Assembly (NCBI GenBank): GCA_973895155.1
Contig: OZ316897.1
Location: 21,452,001-21,516,000, forward strand
Source: Marsupella aquatica
Lineage: Eukaryota > Marchantiophyta
Length of the DNA stretch: 64,000 nucleotides
Direction of reading: 5' to 3'
Below, piece by piece: positions 23,693 through 37,210 of the stretch. Below the pieces are notes generated by a model. The model did no database searches, was not told the DNA's origin, and was given only the letters and a program-made list of their open reading frames with translations. A program made the translations under genes and the position numbers. The number at the start of each line of letters is the position of its first letter. Position 1 is the first letter of the stretch.

Positions 23693-24369
23693 TATAGGGG
23701 TTACCATGTACAGACAACAAATAACAGACCAGATGGATATACATAGCATATTCACAAGGCAATTCCAGAATACTAGCTTGCTAGCTGGTCCTAGACTACT
23801 TTAAAATCTGAAATTCATAAGAGTAGGAGTGATTTCATATATTCTCCAAAGTCACAGCTTCTGTACATTCTTAAGCAGGCAATGAGTTGTCTAGTTTGAT
23901 ATCACAATGGAGGACCCCATAATCTGTAGCCTCGATCATGCTTTGACAAATGAACAGCAGTTTGGCAGAAGCTTGGACAACAGTAAATATAATGCCAATA
24001 TTCTACTCAAACAATGAAACAGTTTTGTGTCCAAGGATTAGAACATATATGTGACAAACTGGAGAGAATATGTACACAATGTCTCTTGTGTCCAATGTCT
24101 GCACATTCATCCTTTAATTAATAGCAACAGTAGACACTATGTGCCTGGAAAAAACATGTAGGGCAGGATAGTGCCAAGTCTATATATATAGATAGCCATA
24201 CGAATTGAGACTACCTAAAACCTGATTGAAACGAAGCTCAAGGACAGCCAAAAAAGAGCTATTATATCTCTATATTCTCTGGATAGATAGCAAGTACATA
24301 CTATCTAACAAAAAGAGAGCTATCTCCTTATTTACTTATCCTGGATGTGCTGAGCTAATATATCCTGAT

Positions 24370-27300
24370 TTACTTATCTTGGATGTGCTGAGCAAAGAGA
24401 CGGACCTTTCCATTCATCGGTTTAGGAGGGTTCACAATAGTAACCTTTGTTTCCAATGCCCATTTTACAAGGACATCTAATAAAGCTGGGATTTCCATTT
24501 TCTGATGTCCAGAAAATGGAATAGATAGTTTCTCACCAAACAATGCACGCTCATTAAATAACTGTACTCTGTGATTTTGCGCTGCCATATAACTTTTGAG
24601 TTGAGGTTTGACCTCTTTCTTGCTAGATAACCTCATTGCCTTGTAAGCAACAGTGAGCTTGGCATCCTCATCCAGATTACAAATGTCCTGCACATAACAC
24701 AATTAAAAATATATTATGTCAAAAAGCTCTTTCCTATGTCCAACAAAGTAAGTCATGATGTATGCCATGTACGTACTCACAAGTCATGGACTAATTGTAA
24801 CTCTGTAAATAGTATGACAGTGGCAAATCTAGCTGAGAGACTTATTCAATGATATTTTTCTATCTTACCAAGTCTTGCACAATTTCAAGCGACCTCTGCA
24901 TTTTTCTTTTGCTAGAAGGAACCAATGATGCAGAGGCAACATTTTCTTTGTTCTTGGAATTTCGAACTGATGTCAGCTTTGATGTCTGCCAAGATGATAA
25001 TAAAACTGTTAGCATTTAAGCTGCTCAATGGGAGACCTGAAGACATGATGAAAAGAAGAGTAATCATCAGTACAATTTTTGAGTAGATAATTAAAAGTTA
25101 AAAACTCTCTTTACTTACCTTCTTAGTAATAGACAAAAGTGGTCTACTTTCACCCTGAGATAAAGTGTTGTAACCAGAGAAATTGATACGTGATGGAGAT
25201 AAAACAGTATGTTCAGGAAGATGTTTTGGAAGCTTGGTCCTTGTGGCTGTTGGGGCATCACAAATTGGCGCTTCATAGATATCTTGAATGGATTTTTTGG
25301 GATGCTTGAGCTTGACTGAGTCGTCTGTTTCAGTGCTGGTCATCGATTGATTCGGTGAGTTTGCATCTGTACTTGTATTTGAAATCAAAGACTCTGTCTT
25401 GCGACGAATCAATCCAAGCATGCTGCACAGATCATGTGCAAAAAGATCCTGCCATAACTCAACATAAGTAAAACCACACTTAGTGATTAGACTAGTGTTC
25501 CCCTTTGAGCATGCATGTTGCCTACCTGGATAATGCAGACAAATTATACCAAATTCTCGACCAAATTAAATGAGTTAAATAGTTGGCAAACTCCCCACAA
25601 TGTGCCTTCCTATTATTCTACAATTCTCATACATTGAGTCACTAGCTTGATCCATTGCACATATATAAAAAAATAGGATGATCTGAAATTAACATTGGCA
25701 TAGAATAGTGCATGGTACACTCAACTTCACATATAAAAAAACTAAAGAAATGGAATGAGCCACTATACCTTAGCCTCTTTGGAGCGATTTGACCCTGTAT
25801 CTGCTGTACCAACCACATATTGATTTTTCTTATAATGACTCTGTTCTGTCACTGTCCCTCCTAAAATTTGTGAACCCTTTGGTGCTGTGCAGACTACAAT
25901 TGGGGTTTTTCTATGACGTTTGTGTTCTGGTGAAGAATCCACCAAAGACTGAGGACTTTGTCTCCCTCCTTCAAAACCGACCTGCTGCAGTGCCTCTGAA
26001 TTATTATAGGCCAGATTGCTTCCTTCAACAATAGCTGTTTGTGATGCTCCTGTATCATCCAAGCTTGGACTCTCTCCTTCAAGTACATAAGTCTTCTTGG
26101 ATGCCTCTGAATCATTTGAATCTGGACTTTCTTCTCCTAAGAGAATTGTCCTGGAAACTTCAGGACAATCCAATCCTTGAGTAAGCCACTTTGGATCTTT
26201 CAACTGACAACCAAATTCAGAAGAGCTAATTGACTGAGGATCCAACTGAGGAGAAATGTGAGGAACAAATTCAGGAGGGGTAACTGGAGTTGACTCTTCT
26301 AAAGAATGTACATAGTGGGTATCTTTCACTTCCTGAGAAAAGTAATTCTCATCCAAACCACTTGTGTGAACAGAAGTTGGAAGTGCTCCCAAAAATGCCT
26401 CATTTTCTGCTTCAATTGAAGAGATTTGTTGCAGCCGTTTGTTGGAGTGGTGTTTCTTGTGTTCAAGAAACCACCTCATAATATCCTTTGCAGGCCAGGT
26501 AATCCGCACAGTCACTCCTCCAATTGTCAAAACAAGATCTTCCAATTGAGGAATGCAATGGTCCTCTATGAATTCCAGAGTGCTCATGTAGGACTTCTTA
26601 TCCTTCTTAAAATTAGACCTCCAAGCATTGGCTACCACTGGATTGTAAATATCAGAAAAAAAACCCCTCATTTGTTCCACATTTCTGTTATATGCAGAAT
26701 GTGCTCTTGGGTGATAAGTTTCAAGATAACCCTTTCCCCACATATTTGTATACTCTCCTGTAGGTTTTTTGTCAAAGACTCTACTCTTGAGCTCAACAAT
26801 ATCAACAACAGGGTCTAATGGCAACTTAGTAGAGCTTTCTCACGCGACCTTTGTCATTGCTATTGCAGGAATATGGGGTCTCATCAACCAGTGATCTCTG
26901 CTGTGGTAATCGATTTATAACTTTCTCACTTTCTCTGTTAACAAGACTGTTACAGTCCTTGTTTACAAGTGCCACTCTCTGCACAGTCCTCATGTCACTC
27001 TCACTATTAATTGCTGGTTTGACACTCTGCACAGTCCTCATCTCACTCTCACTATTAACTGCTGGTTCGACACTCTGCACAGTCCTCATCTCACTCTCAC
27101 TATTAACTGCTGGTTCGACACTCTGCACAGTCCTCATCTCACTCTCACTATTAACTGCTGGTTTGACAGTTGGTACAGACTTACTGTTCTTTTTCAGCCA
27201 GCCTTTTAGGCGGGTAGCTTTCCCGAAATTGTATTGAAGGTGAGCCATAAGCTCATCTACTGACATCTCCAAAAGAATTTCCCCATCTATATCCTGGAGA

Positions 27301-27392
27301 ATAACAGCCTTTGACTGCTCCTTCTCAATTAGGTTTTTCTCCAAGAGAAATTTGGTCAGTTGCAAAGGATCCATGCCCTTCACAGCAGCCAT
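24370..27392 (-). CDS. Multi-exon protein with SAM-like N-terminus and internal 16-aa repeats, function unknown (one frame break)
   Basis: Exon 1 starts at ATG 27392. Residues about 7-68 (LTKFLLEKNLIEKEQ, DIDGEILLEMSVDELMAHL, FGKATRLKGWLKK) fit a sterile alpha motif, a helical interaction domain. Four repeats of about 16 residues follow (SVEPAVNSESEMRTVQ). The frame is lost at 26826-26840 and resumes one base shifted (KLPLDPVVDIVELKSRVFDK), so either an indel or an unusual short intron lies there. Downstream joins are clean and all phase 0: to 25769, 25448-25119, 24985-24869, 24687-24370, each with GTA[AT]/CAG sites. The product would be about 800 aa with a Ser/Thr-rich middle and a Lys-rich basic part. 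I do not recognise the C-terminal region (DEDAKLTVAYKAMRLSSKKE). It could be a host gene or a transposon-borne gene; the repeat-rich 5' region suggests the latter. Confidence 0.55.
26973..27164 (-). repeat. 48-bp coding minisatellite, four copies
   Basis: Units of exactly 48 bases (starts at 27021, 27069 and 27117, plus a diverged one before) encode 16-residue repeats ending SESEMRTVQ. The length is a multiple of three, so copy-number changes keep the frame. Confidence 0.85.
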
Positions 27393-28374
27393 GACAATGA
27401 GGATGTGAAAAATAAACTGGCTACTATTTCTAGTCTAAAACGGATTGCTTTGCAGGTCTGGGCTTAGCACTGGGCTGCTTCTCTACACTGAAACTAAATT
27501 CAGATCTGAGCTAGGCACACGACTACTTTTTCCTCTGAAAATTTCAGTTTGATGATCGATCAGATCGAACTTGCTCCAAATCAAACAGGCTGCCTCTGCC
27601 AATCTTTGCTCTTTGTCCTTCAATTCAGCACAGTGCTATGAACAACAAGTCAACTTGCTCCAAACGAAACTAGGCAGCTATTTCGGCTACTTCTAGCTCT
27701 GCACAGTGGGAAAAACTTCAACTTAGTGCCATGCTCACTTCCAACAGCAGTTGATCACCTCCTCTAATTAATGAAATGGGCGGCTTGTGCGCTCTATGTT
27801 GCAATGGGGCCGTGCTTTCCAACAGCAAGTCAATTTGTTTAAAAATTCAACTGCCAAGCTACTTCTTGATCTACACTTAAATATGTAATTTTCAATTTGG
27901 TACATTCCTCACCTCCAACAGTAGTTAATCAGCTCCAAAAATGGTGCTCAATTTTCAAAAGCAAGTAATATGTCACCTCCAAAAATAACCTCGTTACTTC
28001 TCCTGCTACTAATTTTGAATGTGCTCACTTCAAACTACTGCAAATGAACTTGCTCCAAAGAACAAACTGGGGTACTTAATTTGGTTACTACTCTGCTCTT
28101 GTATGCAAACTTCTATTTCTGTGCGCACTTACTTTCAACTTACAGAAATTAACCACCTCCTCTGCAGACAAACTGGGCCACGCTTGCTGTACTTTGCTGT
28201 ACTTTGCTGTACTTATTGTCTGGGCCACGCTCTGCTGTACAGTGGGGCACTCACTCCCAACAATCACAATATAATCACCTCCAGACCTGCAAAAACAAAC
28301 TGGGCTATTAGCTTATGTACTGCAATGTAAGCTTCAATTAGTGCTGTACCGACTTCCACTAGCAAATTAGCTTA

Positions 28375-28560
28375 CTCCGGAAATGAACTGCCAAACTTTG
28401 ACTCTAACACATTGTAATCCTCGGCGACGATAGCAAATTAGCTTACTCTGGAAATGAACTGCCAAACTTTTACTCTTACACACTATAATCCTTGGCGATG
28501 ATGGCAAATTAGCTCCGAAAATGAATTGCCAAACTTTGACTCTTACACACTGTAATCCAA
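28375..28560. repeat. About 73-bp diverged tandem repeat, three copies
   Basis: Repeated phrases are AAATGAACTGCCAAACTTT, CTCTTACACACT and GTAATCC; copies differ by point changes and small indels. Confidence 0.6.
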
Positions 28561-28839
28561 TCCTTGGTGATGACAGATGAGATTGTGTAACTACTCATGC
28601 AATGACCGCTCATTTCCCCATCCATCCAAGCACATACAACAATAAGATCCACGTACCCACTCTATGTTTTACTCTCGATGTTACTATATGCATTACAAAC
28701 TCATAACGGCATTTGAAGGAGCTTCGAGTCATCCACGTAACAGGTTTGTTATTGCCGATTTGCAGTTAACTTGAATTCCATGTTGATCACTTCAAGCTAT
28801 CAGCAAAACAGACTGGGCTGCCGTAACGTAAACTATAAT

Positions 28840-29290
28840 TCAATTCGGTGGGGTGGTTGAATTAAGCTCACTTCCAATACCGACGAAGCAACTAGGTACG
28901 ACTGCTGCTCACTTCCGACAATCAGCAAAACAAGCAAACCAAATTGGGCTGCCGTAATGTAAACTAATTCAATTTGGTATGAGTGGGGTGGTTGAATTAA
29001 GCTCACTTCCAATAGCGACCAAGCAACTAGATCCGAACGCTGCTCACTTCTAGCAATCAGCAAAACGAACTGGGCTACCGTAATGTAAACTAATTCAATT
29101 TGGTGGGGTGGTCGAATTAAACTCACTTCAATCCAAGCAACGACGCAACTAGGTCCGAACGCTGCTCACTTCCAGCAATCAGCAAAACGAACTGGGCTGC
29201 CGTAATGTAGACTAATTCGATTTGGTGGGGTGGTCGAATTCAGCTCACTTCCAGCAGCGACGTAGCAATAGGTCCGAACGCGATCTGGTC
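28840..29290. repeat. About 130-bp diverged tandem repeat, about four copies
   Basis: Each unit carries CAGCAAAACGAACTGGGCT, GCCGTAATGTAAACTAATTC, TGGTGGGGTGGTCGAATT and GCTCACTTCC. A separate pair of about 110 bp follows at 29280-29455 (TCTACTTCTCAATCTCCAAG). Confidence 0.65.
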
Positions 29291-30026
29291 TACTTCTCAA
29301 TCTCCAAGTAAACTTCGATTAAGTACGTTAGTTGCTCACTTCTAACAGCTCACTTCCAACTGCGACGTAGAAATAGGTCCGAACGCGATCTTGTCTACTT
29401 CTCAATCTCCAAGTAAACTTCGATTAAGTACGTTAGTTGCTCACTTCCAACAGCTCTGCTCCAAACCTGAACCGGACTCTTTGCTCTATGTATGGATTAG
29501 GGTGTTCACTTTGAAGACAAGCTAAAGCACGAGAGAACTTCGAGCCAGTACAGCAGTGTAGAAGTGATACTGGGCTGCTGCTTGTCAAGGGCAGGGGGCG
29601 CATATGACACGCATAAGCTTTAAAAACCTAATTTACTTTCCAAGGTTGGCGCCAACAGAGTTCAGGTTATTCTAATTTACTTCCCGAGGCTGGCGCCAAC
29701 AGAGTTCAAATTATTCGTGCCCCAACAGAATACACCCTGAGAAGAGCAGTAAAGGCAGGCTAATTGTACGGCAATAAGGAATGTTTTGCTGCCTAGGTAT
29801 CCCACGGGCAGTGTATTAATACAAGTGATATACTTATATATCATACACTACTGCATTTAGTAAGTTGGGTACCATTGAAAAAATAGAAGGTATTTTAAAC
29901 CAAGAATGCTGAAATCCAAATAGTCAGTACGTTGTTGTTGAATACAAACGTGTCAAAGTTGAGGTTAAATGCCATATACTACAAGCACAACTTAATTACT
30001 CTCATGTTTGTTTTTGGTATTATTAG

Positions 30027-30027
<1 letters not shown>

Positions 30028-30069
<42 letters not shown>
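30028..30069. repeat. (TA)n microsatellite
   Basis: About 21 uninterrupted TA units. Confidence 0.95.
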
Positions 30070-30072
<3 letters not shown>

Positions 30073-31791
30073 GAACAATTTTGCCATCAGTTGCAACATC
30101 CTGCTTCAAGCCTTTGAATGCATGCAGCTAGCGTTGTGGATTGGTTCAAAATCACCTGGTATATATTTTATTCACTTACATGTGATTGGTTGACTTGGAC
30201 AAAGATGGCTTTATGTGCAGCAAATAAATGTAAGCTGTGATCCAGAATCCTTTTGATTCCTTAAAACTTTAGATTACAAATTGCAAACTTAAGCCATCTC
30301 ATTCACAGAAAATGATATACACCCTCTCATTAGTTGTGCTTGTGGAATTTTTCCATAAGGAAATTTCAGGTCCCAAGAACTATCTCACCTTCATGGAATC
30401 TCTGTACATTTGGTAATATACTCTTGAATATACTTAGTTCTCAAAATTTATAGCAGTATGGGGGGGATCAGCAGTGACATAGCAGTGTGGAAGGGAGTTT
30501 GCTCCATCCCCATTTTGTAGACAGATATATTGGTTTGGGGCGTTAATCCTAAATCCAACTTAGAAGTTAGTAGATTACTCAAGTAGTTTTCCCCTTTTGG
30601 ATATAGCTTATTTATTTTCTATACTTACCTTAGTACTTTGCTGTGCCCAATAGTTTGACCTTGAACTTTCAGTGATCGAGTATACTACTTCTCGATCTAG
30701 CTTGGTCCAATTATATGATTGGGCAATGAGGCTAGGTCACTAGAAATCTATATATAAAACCATAATAAGGGATCCTGTCAAATCCCTTTGATGGTCCATT
30801 TAATTACAAAATGGGGAAAAGGAGTAAACATTGCTTTACAGTCACATGTTGTCCAAGAATATTTGAGACTCTTGGTGATAAGGTGCACACAAGGCAGATT
30901 GGACACACTCCCATGTTGGTAAAAGCCCCACTTAATTAGGGACCCTTTACCTAACATGCTAACACCCAGGCTAACACTAAAGTAGGGAAAAGCACAAAGT
31001 GTGTAAAGTGAACATCCCACATTACATGATCAATAGGGAATATCCGCCACTTCAAATGTAGGAATTTAACAAGTAGGAAACACTACAGGGAGGGAAAACT
31101 AAATAATGCAGATAATATTTGTTTTACTAGCCAGGGTTCAGACAATCATTGACTTCTTTTGTGTGCAAATTCATTTTGTAGAATGACATGATGCATGACA
31201 TTCAAACATCCAAGTCATGCATCATTGCCCATTATTTTATAACTCATTGACACTGTTTGGAAGACCAAAATTGATGTTCTGGTTTCAAATTATAGGCAGT
31301 TCTAGTGTTTGTAGGTTTAGGGTTAAACCCCACATGAACACACAAGATTTGGCAAACAGCAAATATTACAAGGAGAACATACAAATCCTCTAAGGTTGTT
31401 TTTGTTGTAAGTAGGATTGCAGAAGACCAACATTAAACTAGGTAAAAGCCCTAGATAAGGTAGGATAAATTTGATTTACCACAGGGGGATATGGCAGTTT
31501 TTCCTTGGGGTGCCCATAATTTGTATAGTAGGGTATATAAGGAATGGTACATTTGCTAGACTGACATGTGCTAGTTAAAATACACAATGTTGGCTATCCT
31601 ATTTATAGCCAGTTCACAATGCACCTTAATTTGCACATTTGGCATGGAGTTATATGCAGTATTAAATGACAGGCCTCCAAAACCTCAAAAGGAAAATTGA
31701 CAAGGAAACCTGGTTATGACAACAAAGCATAAATTTGCAAATGGATAGGGCATGTACTTTGTAACTCCTTGGCAAAACAAATTAATTGAAT

Positions 31792-33204
31792 CTAAGTCTC
31801 TCTAATATACTCATTGGGTACCTGTCCAAGCCTAATAGATTTGGAAGCCTTTTTTATAGTGATGTTTTGAACTGAATATAAACGTTTGGTAAGTCGAGGA
31901 CGACCAACAGCACCAGTACGTAGCGGATTAACGTCTATATGTAGAATGACACTCTTGCTCTTCAATTTGCTTAGTATCCATGAAAGAAGCAATACCAATC
32001 TCTGCTCGTCTAGTTTGGCCAAATCCTTTGCGAACTGCTTTTTCATCAGGAACCACTAGTGGTCTCTCGACATTGCCCTTCACAATCTCAGGATTGTCAG
32101 AATATGGATGTGGAAGATAAATGCAAGTATAAGCTATGCCCCGATTGGCGCGTATGTAGATTGCATACACTTTCACCCTTTTTCTTTGTGTGAGGTGAAC
32201 AAGACGATTGCCTACCTTTGTGGTAGACAATTGGTAGCATGGATCAAGTTGATGTTTGCTTACCATGCTATCATAAACTTTAACTGGAATGAGCACCCCA
32301 GTATTTGTTTTTCCATAGACTTTATGAAACCGGTTGTTGATGTACAAAGATGTTGCCAGTGACTCATAAAAAGCTGAACCAGAACTTCGGGCAGGAACAT
32401 GTTGAAGATATTCTTGAGAGTAAGCCTTATCATAGAATGTCTTTACAGCATCACAAAGTTTGCTCAATCGTTTGTGTGATTGCATTATGACTCGTGCTAA
32501 TGTAGCTGGATGTTCTCTGGCAATGTGCAATATCTCTGAGCAATGAGAAGTGCCAATACCCTCAAAGTAATTCTGATTGTCAATCATAAAGGCAAAGATG
32601 CTTGTGTTACTTGATTTTGAGAGGTTACTCCATTTTGTAGTGTTTCCAATAATGAAATGGCGCCATTGCTTGTATTGAGTCATTGTACAATAACCTCGTA
32701 CAATCCACTCATCACAATCATCAGATTTCATCTGAAAATTTCTTGGATCAAGGTGTGACTGAGTGGAGATAAATTCAGCACATGCAAGTCGATTTCGATC
32801 CACAAGAGCAATTGATTGACCAGATGAATCCATGTTTTGAAATAATAACAGAGCATAAGGCGGATTTGGTTTGGTTGGATTACTGAGTTGTTGAGCCTCT
32901 ATAGCTTTGACAATAACAACTTGCCCATGTAAGCTCAATGTCCCGTCAATGTAATCTTCACCCAAATTGAATAGTCATCGTTCACATGCATGATTGGAAA
33001 CAACAACATCTTGCCGTGATGACAAACTTTTTTGCCATCAATGTTCACAATATTGTGTTGATGGCTTTGCCAAAAGTCAAAACCCTTCAACGAGCCTTTA
33101 CCAAAATTGAACGGATGCACAATAATCCTAAAACTTGCCTCAATAGGAATTTCTGTAGCAATTCGTCGAGCCATGTCATAGTAAGTTATAGCTTCTGGCA
33201 CCCT
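31792..33204 (-). pseudogene. Unrecognised multi-exon gene, last exon(s), frameshifted
   Basis: A clear acceptor (TTTTGATTTCAG) at about 33205 opens an exon reading VPEAITYYDMARRIATEIP. The frame changes near 32950-32965 (IWVKITLTGH stop, versus YIDGTLSLHGQVVIVKAIEA). It then stays open for about 340 codons (QNMDSSGQSIALVDRNRLAC, KQWRHFIIGNTTKWSNLS, AREHPATLARVIMQSHKRLS, KVYAIYIRANRGIAYTCIYL). Another shift near 31930 leads to LRTGAVGRPRLTKRLYSVQN, whose GRPR core is AT-hook-like, and a stop at 31792. Two shifts suggest a pseudogene, though a very short intron cannot be excluded. I do not recognise the family. Upstream exons beyond 33205 were not found. Confidence 0.5.
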
Positions 33205-35467
33205 GAAATCAAAAGAAATTTTACATCAAAATTTTTATCTTGGGATCACATACAAAACCGCAAAGAGCTGGGTGAGAAGAAATCAGTGACTAAATTAAAA
33301 ATGTGCAATGTTTGAAATCAGTGGTCATGGATGTCAATCAAATGAATTTATTATTGAGTACCATTAACATAGAATCAAAGTGCTCATCCATACCTTTCAA
33401 ATGAACTTGAGGTTGGGGCCAATAGAGTGCACAATCATTAGATTTTAAATGTTGAAGCAAGTGGACAGTTTAGGGTCTAGTGACCAGAAATTAAATGCAG
33501 GATTAAATGTTGTTGGAGTGGCAAATGTAATAGTGTTGTGCATATTGGTATATATAGAAGGGTCCTCATACAACCTTACACTAGGCAATGGCAAGGATCA
33601 CTTGGACCTCACAACTAGCTTGAAAATCACTCCAATACCATATGAGCTTCCAAAAAAGACAATCTTAGAGGATTTGTATGTTCCCCTTGTAATAAGAGGG
33701 GTTTGCCAAATCTCTCATGTTCATCTAGGGGTTTGCACACTTACCTACAAACACTAAAAATCCATAATCTTTAACCAAAGCTTCAATTTTCACTAATAGA
33801 AACCACTAAAGGGGGTTTATAAGTGAAGGGTGGGCCGTTAGGTCTCAAAGGGGTGGGGTCACTAAAGGGGGTTTAGGGGGTTTATATGTCAAGGGTGGGG
33901 GGTTAATTACATCTTCAGGGGGTGGGGGGCTTATGCTTCGGGTTTCCAAACACTATCAAATGAATTGACTCCAAGCGATTCATAGAATTTAGAAACTTCA
34001 ATAATAAACATCATTGGTTTACTCATAGAATTTAGAAACTTCTCGAGAAACTTCAATAATACACATCATTGGTTTACTATTAGTGTTGTCATAAGGTAAC
34101 CTTCATTGATTTACTATCATTGGTTAGTATAACCCATATTGGCAAAATTTAAACCAAACTTGTTGAGTGTGCCAATATAGCAGAACTAGACCTGTAGTTT
34201 GGTGGCATGTAGTAATGCCTCTACGTACCTTCACTAACTTAGACCAACCCTTAACCCCTTAAAAACTTACTCTTAGGTTGCCTATATTGGATACTTTGTA
34301 ATGACAAACTTAAACCATGACTTGCATGTCCCAAATGTGTGGGTACCCATGTGATGGCAAAACTTAAACCATAACTAGTCCACATGCATCCGTATACTTT
34401 ATGATGGCAAAACCCAAACCATGACTTGTCCCAATGCATTGAGGTACCTTGTCATGGAAAAACTTAAAACATGACTCATTCAGGAAAGATTCACTCACAA
34501 TTGATAAGCCCTGAGCATCCAAAGGTAATTAATTATGCATGTCAACCATATCCAAGACTAAACCTTACAGAATGAGTACTAAATGACCAAACCTCCATTC
34601 TTTCTACATGAGAAAGCACATGGATCTCATGCATTGAAAATGGACCCTAAACCCTTCATTACATACTTGTTCATTTTTCTTTAGAATTTGGTAGAACTGC
34701 GCAATTTGGGGAACCAGTATGTGGGTCTAGTTGGGATTTCTTAGTAACATGAGCTTTAGTTTTCCGGCCATTTTTCTACCAATTGGGCTCTACCAAAACT
34801 AAAAATTGGTTTGATGCCAAAAATTACAAAAGTTGGTTGATGTGGTAACTAAGGGGAAAGGGGTAGGTTTAGGGTTAAATGGGGTTCTTCTACAAGAGGA
34901 TTAGGATTAGGGTGTACATAGGGTTCTTCTACAATTGCCCTATCCATTATAACATTGTTGACAGAGGGTAGAAGGGTTAACAACTTGTTAGTACTTCCCC
35001 CAAGATAGAAAGTGGTTAAATAAGTTAACTGGAGTAAAACTTATGGTTAAGTGCCGCTAAGGTCAGCTTAGGAAAATCAGCATATTTAAGTGAAATCATC
35101 TTAGGAAAATCACTGATTACTGTCTATCTTACTGTTTTTTGTAGTTAGTTACCGATACTCTCTCCCACCCTTGAAACACTCGAGAGAGTGGGCCAGCCAA
35201 TTAGGACTCAAATGAAGAGGGGCGGAAATTTCCCAAGTGCAAATTAAAACGTTTTTGTTCATTTCCCTTATTTAAAACTTAGCAGAAGGAACGACCATTA
35301 AGTGCACGTTGCTAGCACTTGAAGGGAAAATCTTAGCTGAGATTTAAATTTTTGACAACATTTGTTATATAATTCTTATCATCAGCCATCAAGATGTAGG
35401 TTGGAAAAGAATTCGATAATAAAAGATGTCATTGTGTAAAGGAGGTTGTTCCCCCTCCCTGTCTTCC

Positions 35468-35755
35468 CATCCATGTGCATCCCCCCTTCTCCTTAACTTG
35501 GTCAACACCCCTCCTCCTTTTTTCAGTTTTAAGGGGTCTCCCCTTCCACATCTTGCATCCTCGCATCTCCTTGGCACAACAAATATTAAAATTTTGGAAG
35601 ACAACAATTCACATCCATGTGCATCCCCCCTTCTCCTTTAACTTGGTCATCACCCCTCCTCCTTTTTCAGTTTTAAGGGGTCTCCCATTCCCCATCTTGC
35701 ATCCTCGTATCTCCTTGGCATTACAAATATTAAATTTTGGAAGACAACAACGATA
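35468..35755. repeat. 144-bp tandem repeat, two copies
   Basis: Copies start at 35468 and 35612 (CATCCATGTGCATCC) and both end TTTTGGAAGACAACAA. Confidence 0.8.
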
Positions 35756-36318
35756 GAGTAAACTAGTATTGAGTACCTTAAATACTACGTACCTTCAAAA
35801 GTATTTCAAAACCTGAGTAAGAACAAATATGGGAGTGACAGGGGCTAAATACTTCGTACATAAGTACCCTATATGTATTTGTAGGCAAGAGTACACTCTA
35901 TAGAGTACACTTGGTGGACTGAGGTCTGAGGGAGATAGTTGTAAGTATTAGGCTTTCACTTTACCTGGCTGCCAACTGGTATAGCAACACTTTACCTTGG
36001 CTACTGCCGCTCTTACTTTACCTGGTTGTCAGTATAGCAACACTTTACTTCAGCTGCCGCTTTACTTTACCTGGCTGTCAGGATAGCTAAACTTTACTTT
36101 CAGTTGCCGATTTTACGTTGTCTGGCTGCCAGTTGACACTCTTAGGTATTGAGCTTGATGTTGAACAAATGGATTTTTAGGGGATTCATCAGTAGATCAT
36201 GGAAGTGCAGTGGATTCATCCGAGAGAGGTAGTCGAAGCCAATGAATGGCTCGCAGCCATGTCGGGGGATACACATTGGCATGCTCTTCTGGGAGTTTGA
36301 TCGATCGGGAGAAGCTAG

Positions 36319-36486
36319 AGTAAGGCAGGATGGAGGCGTGCATCGAGGAGTCAAGCTCTAATGAGGAAGGAATGAGTAAGGCAGGATCGAGGCGTGCATC
36401 GAGGAGTCAAGCTCTAATGAGGAAGGAATGAGTAAGGCAGGATCGAGGCGTGCATCGAGGAGTCAAGCTCTAATGAGGAAGGAATC
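36319..36486. repeat. 56-bp tandem repeat, three copies
   Basis: Units start at 36319, 36375 and 36431 with AGTAAGGCAGGAT and are almost identical, which indicates recent expansion. Confidence 0.85.
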
Positions 36487-37180
36487 TGGACATCATGTGG
36501 TTGAGGGCTGCGTGGGGCCCTGAGAGAAAGTGAGACATCGTGGCATTGATAGTTATGTGGGGACCTGAGAGAGACGTCAACATTAGATCCCTCCGAATTG
36601 GCAGAAATTAGGATGTGCTGTCTTCACAGTCCATTCTTTTTGACATCAATTCTGGTTCTAGTATCGGACGGAAGCCAGCTGCAATTGTTGGGTTATAAGC
36701 TGGCAGCCAAGGAAATTTCATGGCCCGGGTATGTAAACCAACCACATGCGTGTTTCCAAATGTAATTGACACAGTCTAGACCAATGTACTCAATACTATG
36801 CATGACAAGTATGATTCATATGAATCGATAATTTTGGTACATTGCAGATGAGACAGAAATGGTAATACACACTCTATTTTGGATCCGGCTTTAGAAGACC
36901 TGCATTCGCAATCTAATATGGACACTATGTGGACGGAATCCGGAGCTGGAGAGGTTTAGTAGGGGACGCAACTGTCGACTGATCAAAGCAGGCTCTATTT
37001 CTTGTAAGAATTAATCCTAGTGGATGTCAGCCTAGAGTGTCTATTTGGGCCGGGCAGTTGTTGCAAAATGTGGGGGCGCATGTACTATAACAGTACTATA
37101 CAAGAGCACAGCACAATCCTAGCAAGTGCACAACCTGATAGTAAAGTCAGGCGTTTAGGCTTCATCTTCAGTCTAGTCCC

Positions 37181-37210
37181 CACTAGTAGAAAACAATGTA
37201 TTTTATGACC
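37181..37210 (+). repeat. CACTA left terminal inverted repeat
   Basis: It begins CACTAGTAGAAAACA and ends TTTATGACC. Confidence 0.9.

Larger units (their letters stand above)
27393..31791. other. Repeat-rich region upstream of the SAM-like gene, no supported gene
   Basis: It contains local tandem families (28375-28560, 28840-29290, 29291-29460 and a TGGCGCCAACAGAGTTCA pair at 29647 and 29692) and a TA microsatellite. AT-rich unique DNA follows. No ORF has protein-like composition. Confidence 0.45.
33205..37177. other. Intergenic repeat-rich DNA, no supported gene
   Basis: Short imperfect repeats occur at about 33975-34080 (CATAGAATTTAGAAACTTC), 34290-34480 (CAAAACTTAAACCATGACT) and 35940-36130 (CTTTACCTGGCTGCCA). 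Two clear tandem arrays are listed separately. ORFs over the CT-rich stretch at 35426-35756 are composition artefacts. Confidence 0.45.

Noticed and set aside
35426-35756. Plus-strand ORFs of 71-93 aa
   Set aside because: CT-rich 144-bp tandem repeat read as protein; same peptides recur with the repeat.
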